Shown piece by piece: positions 1-42,373 of a DNA stretch of 64,000 nt. Source of the stretch: Chrysomallon squamiferum (lineage: Eukaryota; Mollusca; Gastropoda; Neomphalida; Peltospiridae); contig CM022672.1 in assembly GCA_012295275.1 (NCBI GenBank), positions 22,577,128-22,641,127 on the forward strand, written 5' to 3'. How positions within the stretch are numbered: the first letter of the stretch is position 1; every line of letters begins with the position of its first letter. Position numbers and translations under genes: made by a program. The notes below the pieces were generated by a model. It saw nothing but the letters and a program-made list of their open reading frames with translations. It had not been told where the DNA came from and searched no databases.

Positions 1-3000
1 AATAACAAAAAAAAAAAAAAAGAAATTAACAAAATTATAAATTATTTTTGTGTATGTAATTATGATAGCATTGCATAACAGATTTAACAAATCAGATATA
101 AATATTTTATTACTTAAAAGTTTAACATAACTGTTTTGTGATTTCAGGAGATGCTAATACTAAGTGAAAAATCTGCTATAACGAGCATCTACATGAAAGA
201 TTTTCACTCAACAGATTTGTGTTCAGTGATGATTTTTTGTGGGTGTTATCAGACAGTGTATAAAATGTCAGAGAATGCTGAGTAACTGTTAATGACAAAC
301 TGAAAAGAAATATTCTATTGTATTTTAAAAGACATGAAAATGTTGAAATCTTTAAAACATATCAGTACTCTGTTGTCAAAATGACGAACAACCACTGATA
401 ACAGAAATCATCTTTAGTCATTAGGTATAATTTCATTTTGTACTTCTGTTTATAAAAACATAAAATTTACAACTTGACTGCTTTTGAGATTTTGTTTTCT
501 TTAAACCATATTAGTATATTATCAGTGCGCTATACAAACCATGACACAACCATTGATAATGAAAATAAAAAGAAATCTTCTTCTGTTATCTTTGATATAG
601 TTTAATTTTGAGCATTATATTAAAATTTTACACCTTGTCAGGCTGTGAAGATATTCATCTTTAAATAGATAATCAGTTCCTAAGTCTTAGACCGATTTTA
701 CAAACTAATCTTCAACAAAAAATAAAATAAAATAAAATAAATTAAAATAAAAACATAAATAACTAAAAAACAACAGTAATGTAGTTGTATCATTAATATA
801 ACAATGTTGTTTTAACTATTAGCATTAGAAATTGAACAAATTTCACTGAACAATTTTATGTTTATCAGATAACCTGAATTTTAATTAATAAGCAACACTG
901 GAATGAAAATATATATGGACACTATATTTAAAAAAATATATTAGTAAAATTATCTGTATATCTAAAAACATTAGTACAATTATTTATATGTCTAAAATAT
1001 AATAGTAAAATTATCTTCAATGTTGTACTTAAGTAATCGATTGTTTTTACAATACAAATGCTATTTGACTGGCTGTTGATACTATGAGAATTGCTTTTTG
1101 TTCACACAATGTTAAATATATATTTAAATTTAATCAAAAATACAAACAATATAATTCCCTAACATTTACAATTGTTATCCATAATTTTCTTAAAACAATG
1201 TTTTTAGATATTATTTGTGTTTAAATTTTCTGTTACTGATTATTAGACCTACTATTACACTTACAAAATATCTTGCTCTCATCTATTATTCATATTTAGA
1301 CAAGCACATTTTTCCATTTATGTTTATGGTGAATACACCCACCCACATGCCTGAAGTATAATTATTCATGAGGTATTGTGTAAATGAAAAAAACAAAACA
1401 AAAAATCCCCAATAACAATCCAGATTAGTTTATAATCTTTCAAATATGGTTTATTAGTACAAAATTTTTACACAAACTTCCTTTGCTTCTGCTAATGTTT
1501 AAAATTTAATAGGCCTCCTTCAGTAGTTTAACAGTTCATTACAGAAAAGTATTCATATTTTGAAAAATGGTTAAAAAAAACCTAAATGATATTTAAATTA
1601 AACAGCATTTGTATTATTTTAATATTGTTTTAACCATATCCAATGAAGGAGAATGTTGATAATAATCCTGAACCAATTCATTTAATCCATTCTTTTATTA
1701 TCTTTATGCCAGTTATCCCATCTATAACTTATCTATTCATTTCACATGCTTTGTCAAATTTTTCCAGTATATTTTCTTTTGATTTATTATTTGAAAAATC
1801 CAACTTCTTCCTTATATCTAACGTTAATTTACTATGAGACATATTTAATATTATCAACATGTTGTTCCTTAACATTTAGGGTATCTTTCATCAATCCAGT
1901 TTTCACCTTCATTGTGAAGTGAATAAGAATGATGAATTAAGTGACACTGATTATCACATCAGGATGTTTAATTCTGCTCTTCTTTTTTTTAATCTTGGTT
2001 CATTCACCTTTCAAACCCAGAAAAATGTAAGGAGTCTGACAACAAGTTCACATTTTAATCATATCACAAACTATTTCTGTAAAATATTTTTCTAATCTCC
2101 CCACTTCTTAGAGATTCATTTTAGAAGAAAAAAATAATAATAATAATTAAAAAAAATAATAATAAACCCCACCCAACAAACAACAAATAACAATAAAATA
2201 AATTTCAATAAATTTTTTTTTTTTTTACCAGTCTTATATAATGAAATTAACAGAATTCATGCACTAGTATAATACAATGAAAATATTCCAACAGTATTTC
2301 AGTTGTAAAAGATACAAATACAGTCACAATTGTTTTATTTTTCCAGCATAAAGGTTTCACTTTTTTGTGTGTATCTGTATAAACACACATAGATACAAAT
2401 ACACATACACACACACACACACACAAACAATTTCTTATTATTCATTCTTGTTTTGTCCTCTTCTTCTACCTTCTTGTTTCTTCTTACTCTTTTGTCTTCT
2501 GTTTGTTCTTATTATTCAGATATTTTGCTTCTTTATCTTCTGTTTCCTCATACTCATGGTGTATCTTATATTTAGATTATTATTATTACTTAAATGATTA
2601 ATAGTTACGTTTTTCTTTATTATTTTTTTCCCCAAGTTTCTTACAATTCATCTTGTGTTTTCTCGTCCTTCAGTCATGTTTTATCTTCTGTTTATTATTA
2701 TTATTTTAATGATTCTATCTTTTTTTTTTTTTTTTTTTTTTCTGCAACCTATCTTTTTTCTTACATTCATTCATGCATTCCATTTTTAAATTATTATCAT
2801 ACGTTTTTCAAACATTTTTGCTATTTTTCATATTAATATTCTGTCTTCTTGTTTCTTCTTACTTTCTATATTTTTTTCTTTTGTCATCTGCTTTATTGAT
2901 ATTCTTTTATCTTCTTGTTGATTCACATCCTTAATTTTTCTTTTATTTATTAGATATTTTTAATTAAATATATCTATTTTTAATATCTATTTATTTATTT

Positions 3001-3289
3001 TTAATCTGTATACTTTCCTTTGTGTTTCTTATTATTCTTGATTATTTTTATAATTTCTTTAACTGTTTATATATATATATATATATATGTATATAAACAC
3101 GCACGCACGCATTCACGTACGCACTACTTATGCGTTATAATAGTTTTATATGAATTTCAATTCGTTCCATGATTATGATAATCTGAAAATATAAATTTAG
3201 TAACATATAATATAATATAATGTTTTTCAAGATTTAGATTAATTTTGGTATATTACCGCCAAAAAACCTAAAAGTAATAAAAAAAAAAA
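1..3289. other. AT-rich intergenic stretch upstream of the first gene
   Basis: No gene is supported here. The sequence is strongly AT-rich with simple A-runs and T-runs (about 2125-2240 and 2710-2740), an AATAA-type repeat near 720-760, a short CA repeat near 2407-2423, a TA repeat at 3069-3088 and a T-rich stretch from 2430 to 3070 made of loose TCTTCT/TATTATT words. The short reading frames in it follow these low-complexity runs and have no protein-like composition. Confidence 0.7.
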
Positions 3290-3543
3290 AAACAGCGAAA
3301 CATTGCGAGGTATTCCGAGTGTAGCGGATTGGCCCGAACAGTTACGAAAGTTACCAGTTTGTTTTATAATATCAATGAATGTAAAGGGAATTCGCGAGAA
3401 TTAACGAGAGTGTCAGCCAACATTGGATACGATGTCAACAACATGGCGTCTGCTACAAGGTGCGTTATGCAGTGATTCACACATTATGTCAGTGTTGTAT
3501 AAACATTATGACTTGACGGTAATAAAATAAAACTATCTTCAAA
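3290..3543 (+). promoter_or_regulatory. Probable promoter and 5' untranslated region of the ARM-FN3 gene
   Basis: Base composition changes sharply here: CpG dinucleotides, almost absent upstream, become frequent between about 3295 and 3640. An inverted CCAAT box (GATTGGC) lies at 3328-3334. Two ATG codons precede the main start. One at 3432 opens a 33-codon upstream frame that ends at 3530, just before the main ATG at 3544. The other, at 3443, sits in a strong Kozak context and is followed 17 bases later by a splice-donor-like GTGCGT. No TATA box is obvious, and the transcription start cannot be placed from sequence alone. Confidence 0.5.
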
Positions 3544-32439
<28,896 letters not shown>

Positions 32440-32466
<27 letters not shown>

Positions 32467-32870
32467 CATTTAGCATACTCCACCAGGTCATCTGAGACAG
32501 AACCAAATATATGTCATTTTGGCCAATCATTGGCATTGTAACAACTGAGATGAGGGTTTTTTTCTTCTCCATGTATCACATCATTGGAGAGAACCAGATT
32601 TATATTCTTGATACAAAAAGAAAAAAAAAAGGCATTTCAGCATTTGCATGTTTCAACCAAGTAGATTATAAGAAAGAAATATTTTCCACATCTGAGATCT
32701 TTGAAGAGAGCTTTTTTTTTATTATTCTTGGCTGATCCTCAGTATTGTAGAATTTGGATTTCTCCAAGTCAGATCATCTGAGACAGCAACAATCTTTAAA
32801 ATTTGGCCAATCATAGGCATTATAGTATCAGAATTTCTCTACACCAATTAGATCATGTGAAACTGTCAGA
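32440..32870. repeat. Diverged repeat units spanning the stop codon and 3' UTR
   Basis: Four related segments begin at about 32440, 32516, 32724 and 32800. Each starts with a variant of ATTCTTGGCCAATCATGGGC followed by ATTATAG; three continue into a CCA-x-TCAGATCATCTGAGACAG-like block. The first unit encodes the last residues of the ARM-FN3 protein (AILGQSWAS) and its stop codon. The units are dispersed over 430 bp, with other sequence between units 2 and 3. Confidence 0.75.
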
Positions 32871-33250
32871 GATTCACTAGAAAAATAGTTTTAACTATGA
32901 AATTGATAATGCTTTTGTGGCTTTTACATCTTTCTATGTTTAACACCATTGCATTTTGACAATCTATCTCTAAAATCTTTGACATTATGATACTAATGAT
33001 ATGATATTGTTATAATTTTTATCTTTGGTATTATCATTGCTTTGTCAGCATTACCATCAATTTGTTTTTTATAAAGCCATCCATATTTTTAAAGCTTTTT
33101 TTAATTAATTTTTTTTACAACAACCCATTTACAAAACCTTTTCATGTTACCATTCCATTTTGAAAGAGTTTCATATTATCTTACATTATTAAAACTTTAG
33201 TTATTAAAACTGTTTATTTAACCAGAAAATTATTTAATTTATTTGTGATC

Positions 33251-33256
33251 AATAAA
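33251..33256 (+). terminator. Candidate polyadenylation signal of the ARM-FN3 gene
   Basis: This is the first AATAAA I find downstream of the stop at 32466, giving a 3' UTR of about 800 bases. In such AT-rich DNA the hexamer is common, so this is only a candidate. Confidence 0.35.
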
Positions 33257-33470
33257 ATGTCACATGTTAAATGTGAAATAGCAGTAAAATATCAACTGAA
33301 CTTATCCTGTCTAGAGATTCAAGTTGTTAAGTGTTGAGAATTATAACCTTTTTGAATAATTTTAAATTATTTTTATATAAAGGATATTAAATATGCTAGA
33401 TATATTTTTAAATGTTATCTTCTACACATTATTTTACAAAACATTTAATTTTATATATATCTATATCTAT

Positions 33471-33471
<1 letters not shown>

Positions 33472-33558
<87 letters not shown>
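33472..33558. repeat. TATC tetranucleotide microsatellite
   Basis: About 21 near-perfect ATCT units, with TATAGA-type degenerate flanks to about 33650. It produces two overlapping artefactual Ile-Tyr-Leu-Ser repeat frames. Confidence 0.96.
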
Positions 33559-36500
33559 ATATCTATTTATCTCCCTGTCTATCTAGCTATATGGAATTGG
33601 TATCTATATGTAGATAGATAGATATAGATTATAGATATATATATAGATATATAATTTTGCCTGAACAAATTATAGCAGTTTATTATTAAAAATAAAATAC
33701 ATTTGAAATAAATGTATGACTTGAGAGTGGTAGAAAATATTTCATTTCAAAACTGACGGGTATTGGAACTGTTTTGAAAGTGCCTTCATAGGAGCTGCAT
33801 ATGTCCAAACATTTTATAATTTTTGTTTTAATTTTCATCGGGTTTAGCTGATTTTATTGATTTTTATATTGACTCTTACATTCTTCTAGACACAATTATT
33901 AGACATTTTGCTACGATCTCATTTTTTGTACTTCATATGTTAATATCTTTACATTGATGCACTTTTATTGTTAGAGATTGTGTATTAAAAACTGTTCTTA
34001 TTAACCTCCATTTAATGACATGTTTTTCAGAACTGAAGGCATTGAATGTATTTCATTTATTATTTTTATTTTTATTTTCTGTAGTTACTAGATTGTTAGT
34101 TATTCTAGGAAACAGACAAAAGGAAATAGTATGTGTATTTGAATTCGTATTAGTATTGCTGGAATGTAGAATGTATTTAAAAAATGGTTATAGTAGTTTT
34201 TTTCTGTACTTTGATTAATTTTAGTTGTCGTTTTTAATTTTTAATTTTTAATTTATTTGGAAGAGGTAAATTGTTCATAATGTAGTCAATGAATTAAACC
34301 TATTAATAAATTAAATTTACTGTATTCAAATTTAAAATTAATTTCTGTTTTTAAGAAAAATATTATAATACATAACCCTGCCAAATGTATTTTGTTCCAC
34401 TGGATTTTTTAATGATGTAACAAACTTCCTGCTAAAAATAAATCATTTAACTGTAATTAGTATTTCAGAATAAACTTTTTCTAAGAACAACAGATTTATC
34501 ATTCTTGTTCAGCATAATATTCTTGTTATTGTGACCACTCTCAAAACATATCAATAATAACACACAAACACACATGCAATACGATCATCTTATTATTATT
34601 AGCAAAGATTGATTGCTAGTAGCAATTTAAGTAATTGCATAAATTATATTGTATATAGGCTGAGTTTTGTTTGGTAGTGCTAAAGATAAATGTTAAAAAA
34701 TAAAAATAAAATGCAAAATTCATGTTTCCATAATTTAATTAGCTTAATTTAGAAGTTTTATTGTTGTACCTAGTCTTATGTTGTTGTTTTTTTTAAATTA
34801 TCTTTTGCATTTTATCTGTTTGTGTTAACCTTGTGATTATGTTGTTACATCTGTTTTATTTTTTCATATTTTGGACATTTCTTTCCATGTGTATATAGAA
34901 TCTGTGACAATAACTAGTCTTATTATTATATATTTTTGTTTTGTTTTATGTAATATTCTTTAATAATAACCATGCATGTTGTATTAAGCAGAAGAAATTT
35001 TTATAAATATTTACATTATTATGAATTATTCATTATTATTCACTTATGAAAGAATTATTATAAATCTTTTTTAAGTTTTATTGTTACTTGTGCAAATTAA
35101 CAAGTAGATTGTAACAATTATGCAGTCTGGGTGTCTGTTGGTCTGGTATGCTATTGTCATTAGCTAAATTTTAATTTTACAAATGTAAACATAATAAAGG
35201 AAAAAACAGGTAACAATAACAAAAAAAAATTACTATTAGCAAATAATTACTGTTAAGCAAATAGTGCCTCTATAGTTGCCCTTATCATAAAGCCTCAAGC
35301 ACATAATTATTATGGAGCTTGATTATTGACACAAGTTAATATAGTAGCTGCAAGCCTTTCATTGTGACAGGCCTTGGCTACCTCTTTACATAAATACATT
35401 CTTAAACAGGACCTCACAGTTTGGGGTCTCATCATGTCTAAACCAAGCTTTTGATACACAAACTTTATATTTTATTTTATGTATATATATTTTTTTATAT
35501 ATTCCATTTGACCATTGGAGTCTGTCAGTATGAAGAGGCCTTGGTTCCCTTGTTACATAAATATAGCCTTTTCTCCATTTGTCAAAAACTTTGTTCTTTT
35601 TTATCATTCCTTATCTATACAGCTTTCACTTAACAGTGATTTTATTCGTTTATTTATTTACTAAAATAAAATGCCTTCATATGAGAAGAGTTTTACCGAA
35701 GTGCCTGAATGTGATGTACCTGAATTCATGTTCCTAGACTCAAAATGTTCTTGTGGAATTTTTCTTTTAAGCTTTATTCATTGTTGAATTAAATATTATT
35801 GAAAAATATGTAATTTTGTACATAATATTCAGCACATAAATAATTCCAGACTCATTCTTTTTTTCTTTTTTTACAAATTTAGTAGATCTGTATATATTTT
35901 TGAGGCAGCTTGCTATTAACTAAAAGATTTTAGAATCATATAGTTAAGGAAATTTTATATCAAGTTATAAATTTTAATCTTCTGAGCTTATAAAATATTT
36001 CATAAAGAAATTAGTATTTTGCATAACGAAAGATGCTAAAAATATATATAAAAGAAAGTTTCAGCCAGCATAATAGTAAAAATATATCTGTGATAAAGCA
36101 TATGTGATATTTAATTATTTTTGGCAATTTTGGCAGATTTAATACTTTATTTAATCTTATGTTCAGCAGTATAGATGGAAAGGCTATTGTAAATTTGATT
36201 TAGTTACCTGTTGCAGAAATACCAGCTCTAGCATAACAATAGAGTAAAGTTTAAGTAAGGAATGACTGGACTAAATTATTAACAGTTTTATGGGTCAGAT
36301 TCATACAGTTACTTTCTATTGCCATTTATGAACAAAAAGAACTTTAATGTGTATCTGTGATCCTACAAATAAATAGTTTAATAAAATTCTTTATGCTTCT
36401 TTGTTGTTTTTGTATTGTTTTTGAGTGACATTTGATCACTGATGGCTAAGAATGACAACAGATCATCAGAATGTTGCCATTTTATCTCTTTGCAGCTGAT

Positions 36501-37366
36501 GTTGCGATGTAACTGTGAATGTGACATATCAAGAATGGCATTTTTTTTTTTTTTTTTTTTAATAGTAAAAGAAACGTTGAAGCAAATTAATCTGCCCTGT
36601 ATCATCACACAACCACATAATCAAGATGATGCCCAGATATTTTTAAACTGTAATTTTTTGTTATTTACTTCATTAATTAAGGCTGGACAAAACTTCTTGC
36701 ATGCAGAATATATTTGGACTGTTTCTGCATATTCAAAATATTTATTATTGTTTTATTGCAGATGTTACAAATTGATTCAAAAGAATATTGCAGAACAAAT
36801 GGTTGTGATTGAACAGTGAAGTATCACAATGGACCTATTGTAATGGTTGAGTAGCAACACTAAATATTGTGATGATTATGTACACATTGTAATTGTTAGC
36901 ATTCCTGTTCAGTCCAGACACTTAGTGTGTATGTTTTGTCCTTTTGATGTTGTCTTTTCAAAATACTCACATTTCTGATTCCTCTATTAGGTTTTAGTTA
37001 CGGATGTCTTTCTTTTATTTTATGGAGGGGAGATATTTGATAACAATTTCAAAGCAGATTAAATTTTCTAATTTTTCAGTTTAATTTAAATAAAATAGTT
37101 CAAGGTATTTTAGGTTTGTAACATTTAAACATTTGTTTCATACATTTGATGTTCTACATTAACATAAACAAATAAAAGATTTTCATCATTTTTACTTACT
37201 TTTTATTTATTTTTAATTTTTTGCTGTATATTTAAATAAAATTTAATTAATGCATTTGATATTGCATATTAAAGAAATGAATACACCAATGTCTTCTTTT
37301 GCAAAGATCTTGTATGTGTGTGTGTTTGTGTGCATGTGTGTGTGTGTATGTGTGTGTGTTTGTGTG

Positions 37367-37413
<47 letters not shown>

Positions 37414-37506
37414 ATTATATATATGTATTTGTATCTACAAAAGTGCTTATAAACTTTCTAGCTGGAAATCAACAACAGTATCTCACAGAATTTCTTCTTT
37501 CATGGA

Positions 37507-37709
37507 TGGGATATTGCTAAGAGGTTAGAGCACAAAGCTGAAGCATAGAATGGCTGCAGGATCAATCCATCTTGGTATCTCCTTGCACTATTTTCTTTTC
37601 AAGCAAAGTGCCATTCAATTACCTAGTCTAAGACCATGGTATAGGAATCTTTTCCCCCCGTTTCCATGGGAAGGAACATATAACAAATCCCTTGTGCTAA
37701 TAAAAAAAA
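37507..37709 (+). mobile_element. Degenerate tRNA-derived SINE
   Basis: A box-A-like TTGCTAAGAGGTTAGAGCA is followed about 45 bases later by a box-B-like GGATCAATCCA. After a unique body the element ends in CTTGTGCTAATAAAAAAAAAG, an A-rich tail typical of SINEs. The spacing and order of the two boxes fit a tRNA-derived head. I found no clear target duplication, and the family cannot be named without a repeat library. Confidence 0.55.
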
Positions 37710-38817
37710 AGAAGATTAACTGATTGGACAGTACTAACTAATTTCCTGTCTCTGTGGTTCTTAACTGTATGAAGGACACATATATTTCTAAATATCAGAT
37801 ACTATAATATATAATAAGCAGCAGTCCATTCCTGCTAATGAAAAAGGAATAATCAGTGCATACAACCAGGAGTTTTCCTCTATTGTTTTTAAACATATGA
37901 AGGACACCATATAATTTGTAAATATCAGATACTGTAATATATAATAAGCAAGACCACTGCTGTTAAAAAAAAAAAAAAAAGGAGTAATCACTGCATAGCA
38001 GGTTTACTCTCTATCTACTGCAGTGATTTTAAAACATGAATGATATCATGTGATACAGTATAATATAATAATATATTAAATAACAGACACAGCAGTGTAA
38101 TAAATAATAAACCACAAAATAAATGCTGATCATAATTTTATTCTTTACTCAAGAAGCTGTATCAAATAATAAACAGTTTTCAGGAAATGATTTGCACGAT
38201 TTAAGGACATTCACCCTATCATTAACTTTAACAATGATCACCAAGTTATAATTGTGTAATAATAATGATTTAGAATCATATATGCTTACACACAAACATA
38301 TATATACATGTAGATATATATGTATAGATAACAACAGTTACGTCATAATAAAAGGCATTAAATATACACATTTACACTGATATTAAAAGCTGTAAAATAC
38401 AATTCTTTTTTTAATTTTTGTTTATGCATTTTTAAATTAAATTGAAATCACACTGTTATTAAAGCTGTTTTGTTCCATTCAGATTTGAATAATAATTATG
38501 AAACGAATAGCGTTCATGTGTTATTATAGCCACACATAATTATACTTACATGACAACTGAATGTACACTTTTACATAGGCTATAATCACAGAAAATGGAG
38601 CATAACTGAACAAAATATATCAAAATCAAAATATAAATTGAAAGAGAATTTAAAATCACACCGCAGTGAAATAAATAAAATCTATATTAACTGAATTTAT
38701 TTTCTCATTAACACTTTCCATCATCTATCCAGCACTGAACTAAAATGACAGAATTTGCTATTAAAAAGTTAGAGCTATACATTATGTGAAACAAATATTT
38801 TTTTTTTACCCATTCTT

Positions 38818-38823
38818 TTTATT
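38818..38823 (-). terminator. Candidate polyadenylation signal of the ODAD3-like gene
   Basis: Read on the minus strand this is AATAAA, about 135 bases beyond the stop codon. Another AATAAA overlaps the final Asn-Lys-stop codons themselves (38956-38961). Confidence 0.35.
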
Positions 38824-38877
38824 TGAAATTACCAAATTTTATTACAATTATTTGGCCTGTGCAGATATAAAAGCTAT

Positions 38878-38918
<41 letters not shown>

Positions 38919-38956
38919 TTTTTTCTTTTTACATTTTGCAAGGAATTTGTTAATTT

Positions 38957-39362
38957 TTATTTATTGGATTTGCTGCCTTTCTTCTTCTTTGGTTTCAGAA
39001 ATTCCCACGCTCTACGTTTGATTATTTCTCTGGTCAACACACCCTCATTGTCCATATCATGGTCAAACATATACTCATCTTCCTGCTCCTCATCTTGAAA
39101 ACTGATCCTTACATTATCATAGGGCAGTATTTGATCAATGTAATTTCGAATAAGCTGGAATGAATATTAAGATGAAATGAAATTACAGAGTAAGATAAGA
39201 ACAATATATTAGTGACATTCATTGTTGTCAGCACAGTAATCCAATCATTTATTCCACTTCCAGAAAACTGGCTTCAGAAGGGGGTTTGTATGTGTATGTG
39301 TGTGTGTGTATCTATATATAGTTTTATACACAAAATTATTATCATTTATATCTGTGTGTGTA

Positions 39363-39398
<36 letters not shown>

Positions 39399-39491
39399 AA
39401 ACAGTTTCATTCTTTAAGTTTCATTGTCTATTTGGTATTTTACTGTTACTACTACTTTTACTAATATTATTTCTGTTATTATTACTACAAC

Positions 39492-39537
<46 letters not shown>

Positions 39538-42335
39538 TGACAGCTAGATAATATTAACCATATATAAGAAGAATTAAGATAAACATAAACACTTCAGAAC
39601 ATAAAATTTACTAACAAATATAAACACAATAAAAGGAAAAAAAAAAACAAAATGAGGAACAAAAAAATACAATTATTATTTTTTGGACCAGTTCTTCCTA
39701 AACAATATCAGTGTTATTCACCCTTGAGACAAAATTTCACTGACTTGTAAAATACTTTCATCCACCCTTGGGTGAACTATTCAACAATTATTTAGGAATT
39801 GTAGTTATTAAGACAAAATGAATAAAAGGACATGTGTGTGTGTGTGTGTGTGTGTGTGTACATATATTTCTTTTTTGACAGAGTATTTACTGACTTGCAA
39901 AATGATTTCATTCACCCTTCAGTGATCCATTCACCAGTTTAAGAACAATCTTATAGACAATTATGAATCAACAGACACTCTCATGAAAAAAAATTAAAAG
40001 AAAAAAATGTTATGTGTCTAAACAGATATTTACTGTTTTACTGTCAAACCGTTTCAGAGCTGCTTGTTTTGCTTTTTCTGCATCCATCGTATGCAACAGA
40101 GCATCTATTTTCTTCTCACAGATTGAAAGATTTTCTACCAGGTTATCCTTTTTGAAGAACAAGGGCTGAAATGATAAATATTAATGTTTTTTCTTCTTCT
40201 TCTTCTTCTTCTTATTATTATTATTTTTTTTTATAAATATCACTGAGAGCCTGTGTGCTTAAAGTGTAAATGCCAAAAACTTTAATTAACATAATTTATT
40301 TTGATAACCTTTTGTTTATCACTTTTATAACAATTGATTTACTTTGCCAGTATTAATGGTACGAATAATATGCAATAGTGAATACTAGAATAGAAAGAAA
40401 ATTTATCTCAGTATCTTCACATTATCATAGATGTCCATCAGTTTCATTTGTTAATTCAAAGTTTCATCTTCAGTGATGCTGCTGTTTATATCATTATTAT
40501 CTGATTATAAGAAAAAAGAAAACTCCAAAATCCTACCTTACTCATCTTGAATTCCTCCAGTTTATCACAAGTCTACCATTTCCATTAGTTAATTCAGTTT
40601 TCTGGTTTGACTTTTTTGGTTTGACCAATACTGATGGTGTTATTATTACTAATATCATTATTATTTGAATCTATCAAATAAAAAAGAAAACTAAGAAATC
40701 TCGACTTACCTGACTTATCTTGATGTCCTTCAGCTTATCACAGAGTCCATCAATTCCATTAGTTAATTCAGTTTTCAGTTTGGACTTTTGTTTGAGCAAT
40801 GTCTCAGCTGCCATCTTCCGCTCCTGTTCACCCTTGACAAACTCCTCCATCTCCTCCACCATTTTATGAGCTCTATCAAATAAAAAATGGGCAAAGCTGA
40901 GTTTAGAGATAACATCACCGAAAGGCCAAGAAGCCTCACACAGATAACACTGGACAGAGTCATAACCAAATTTATTTTTTATTACATTTTAAATGAGAAT
41001 AAAAATATATACCGTATATACTTGTGTATAAGTTGAATTTTTGGGAGACTATATTAAGGTAATATTTTGGGGGTTGACTTATAAATAGGTAATGCTTTTG
41101 TAGCTGTTGCTGAAGAGTTGCCATTTTGACTATTTTTTGCTATGGGATGCATCTAAAATAATCATGGTCTTTCAGCTTTTCAAAAATATAATTTTATCGT
41201 ATAAAATTTTTTGAAAAATTAAATAACAAAACCAAATATGAATGTAAAACATGATATTCTTCCGTTTAATGGCATAAAAATACATTTTAAAGTGAGAAAA
41301 CCGTCAGTACAGGTGTTATGCCCTATGGCGTCTTGCAATGATTTAGGCTATAGCTCATGTAATACATGCATTTACGTTATTATGGCATGTTTGTGCAAGT
41401 TACAGCTCATGCAAGTTATGTTACAGTAGGCGTACAATGTAGGTCTTCATGGCACTGTCACACTGGTCTAAAAATAGTGATGGTGCCTGGAATCTACAGT
41501 CGACTTATACACAAATAATACCTAAAATGATGCAATTTTTGGTCTTAAAATTCACATCGACTTATACATAAGGTCGCCTTGTACACAAGTATATACGGTA
41601 CTTTTTTTTAGTAAGTACTTAAAATTTACAAGAAACTGTGTAGGCTCAACAGAATACACATGTAATCATATTTATGGTTAAGTATTTAAAAGTAAAAAAT
41701 GTCAGAATAACAATATTAAATTTTAAGTCATGCTGATGTTTATTTTTTAATGGCTCAGTGGTTAGACTTGTGGTTTCAGATATGATGTGTCACAAATTCA
41801 TTGACCCATTTATGTGATAACCTTACAACTAAAGAAAAATGGTGTCTGGATTTTTTAAACTTTATTCGTTGTACTTCATTAATAATTAAGGTTCAACAGA
41901 CAAAATAAACAAACAAATAAAACATAACTTGGGTTGATTATACTAGTCCAGTCAGTTGGGACATAAGCTGGTAATAAGTAAGGAACTCTCTGTAAATAGA
42001 TTATGCTTAGACCAGTGTGCAATGGGATGCACACTCTGGAAAAATATAGGGGTCACAGTTTCCATAGGATGCATGAACAACAAATTTTTCGGAACCCGTT
42101 AATGACCAAGAAGAACCCACTGATTTAGACTATTCCTTTGTATATTTTACATTATTTACAAACTCACTGGCTTTGGGCATAATCAGAGGTGAACTTGAGA
42201 TGCTCGACCTTGCTGATTTCCTTGTCAAGCTCGCCGTGCAGTTCTGCAATTCTCAAAATGATGTCATCTTTCACTGCCAGTAATCTGTTTCTGATCAACT
42301 CCTGCTTTACCACATGAGATACTAAATCCTGAAAT

Positions 42336-42373
<38 letters not shown>

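Larger units (their letters stand above)
32467..38956. other. Convergent intergenic region with 3' UTRs and repeats
   Basis: The 6.5 kb between the two converging stop codons holds the repeats at 32440-32870, a TATC microsatellite, GT and CA microsatellites and a SINE-like element at 37507-37709. The remainder is AT-rich single-copy-looking sequence. The longest frame (36442-36819, plus, 125 codons) includes a poly-Phe run from a T-tract and has no recognisable domain, so I do not call it. Confidence 0.65.

Noticed and set aside
36442-36819. 125-codon plus-strand frame in the convergent intergenic region
   Set aside because: It contains a poly-Phe run from a T-tract and shows no domain, splice context or codon bias beyond AT-richness.
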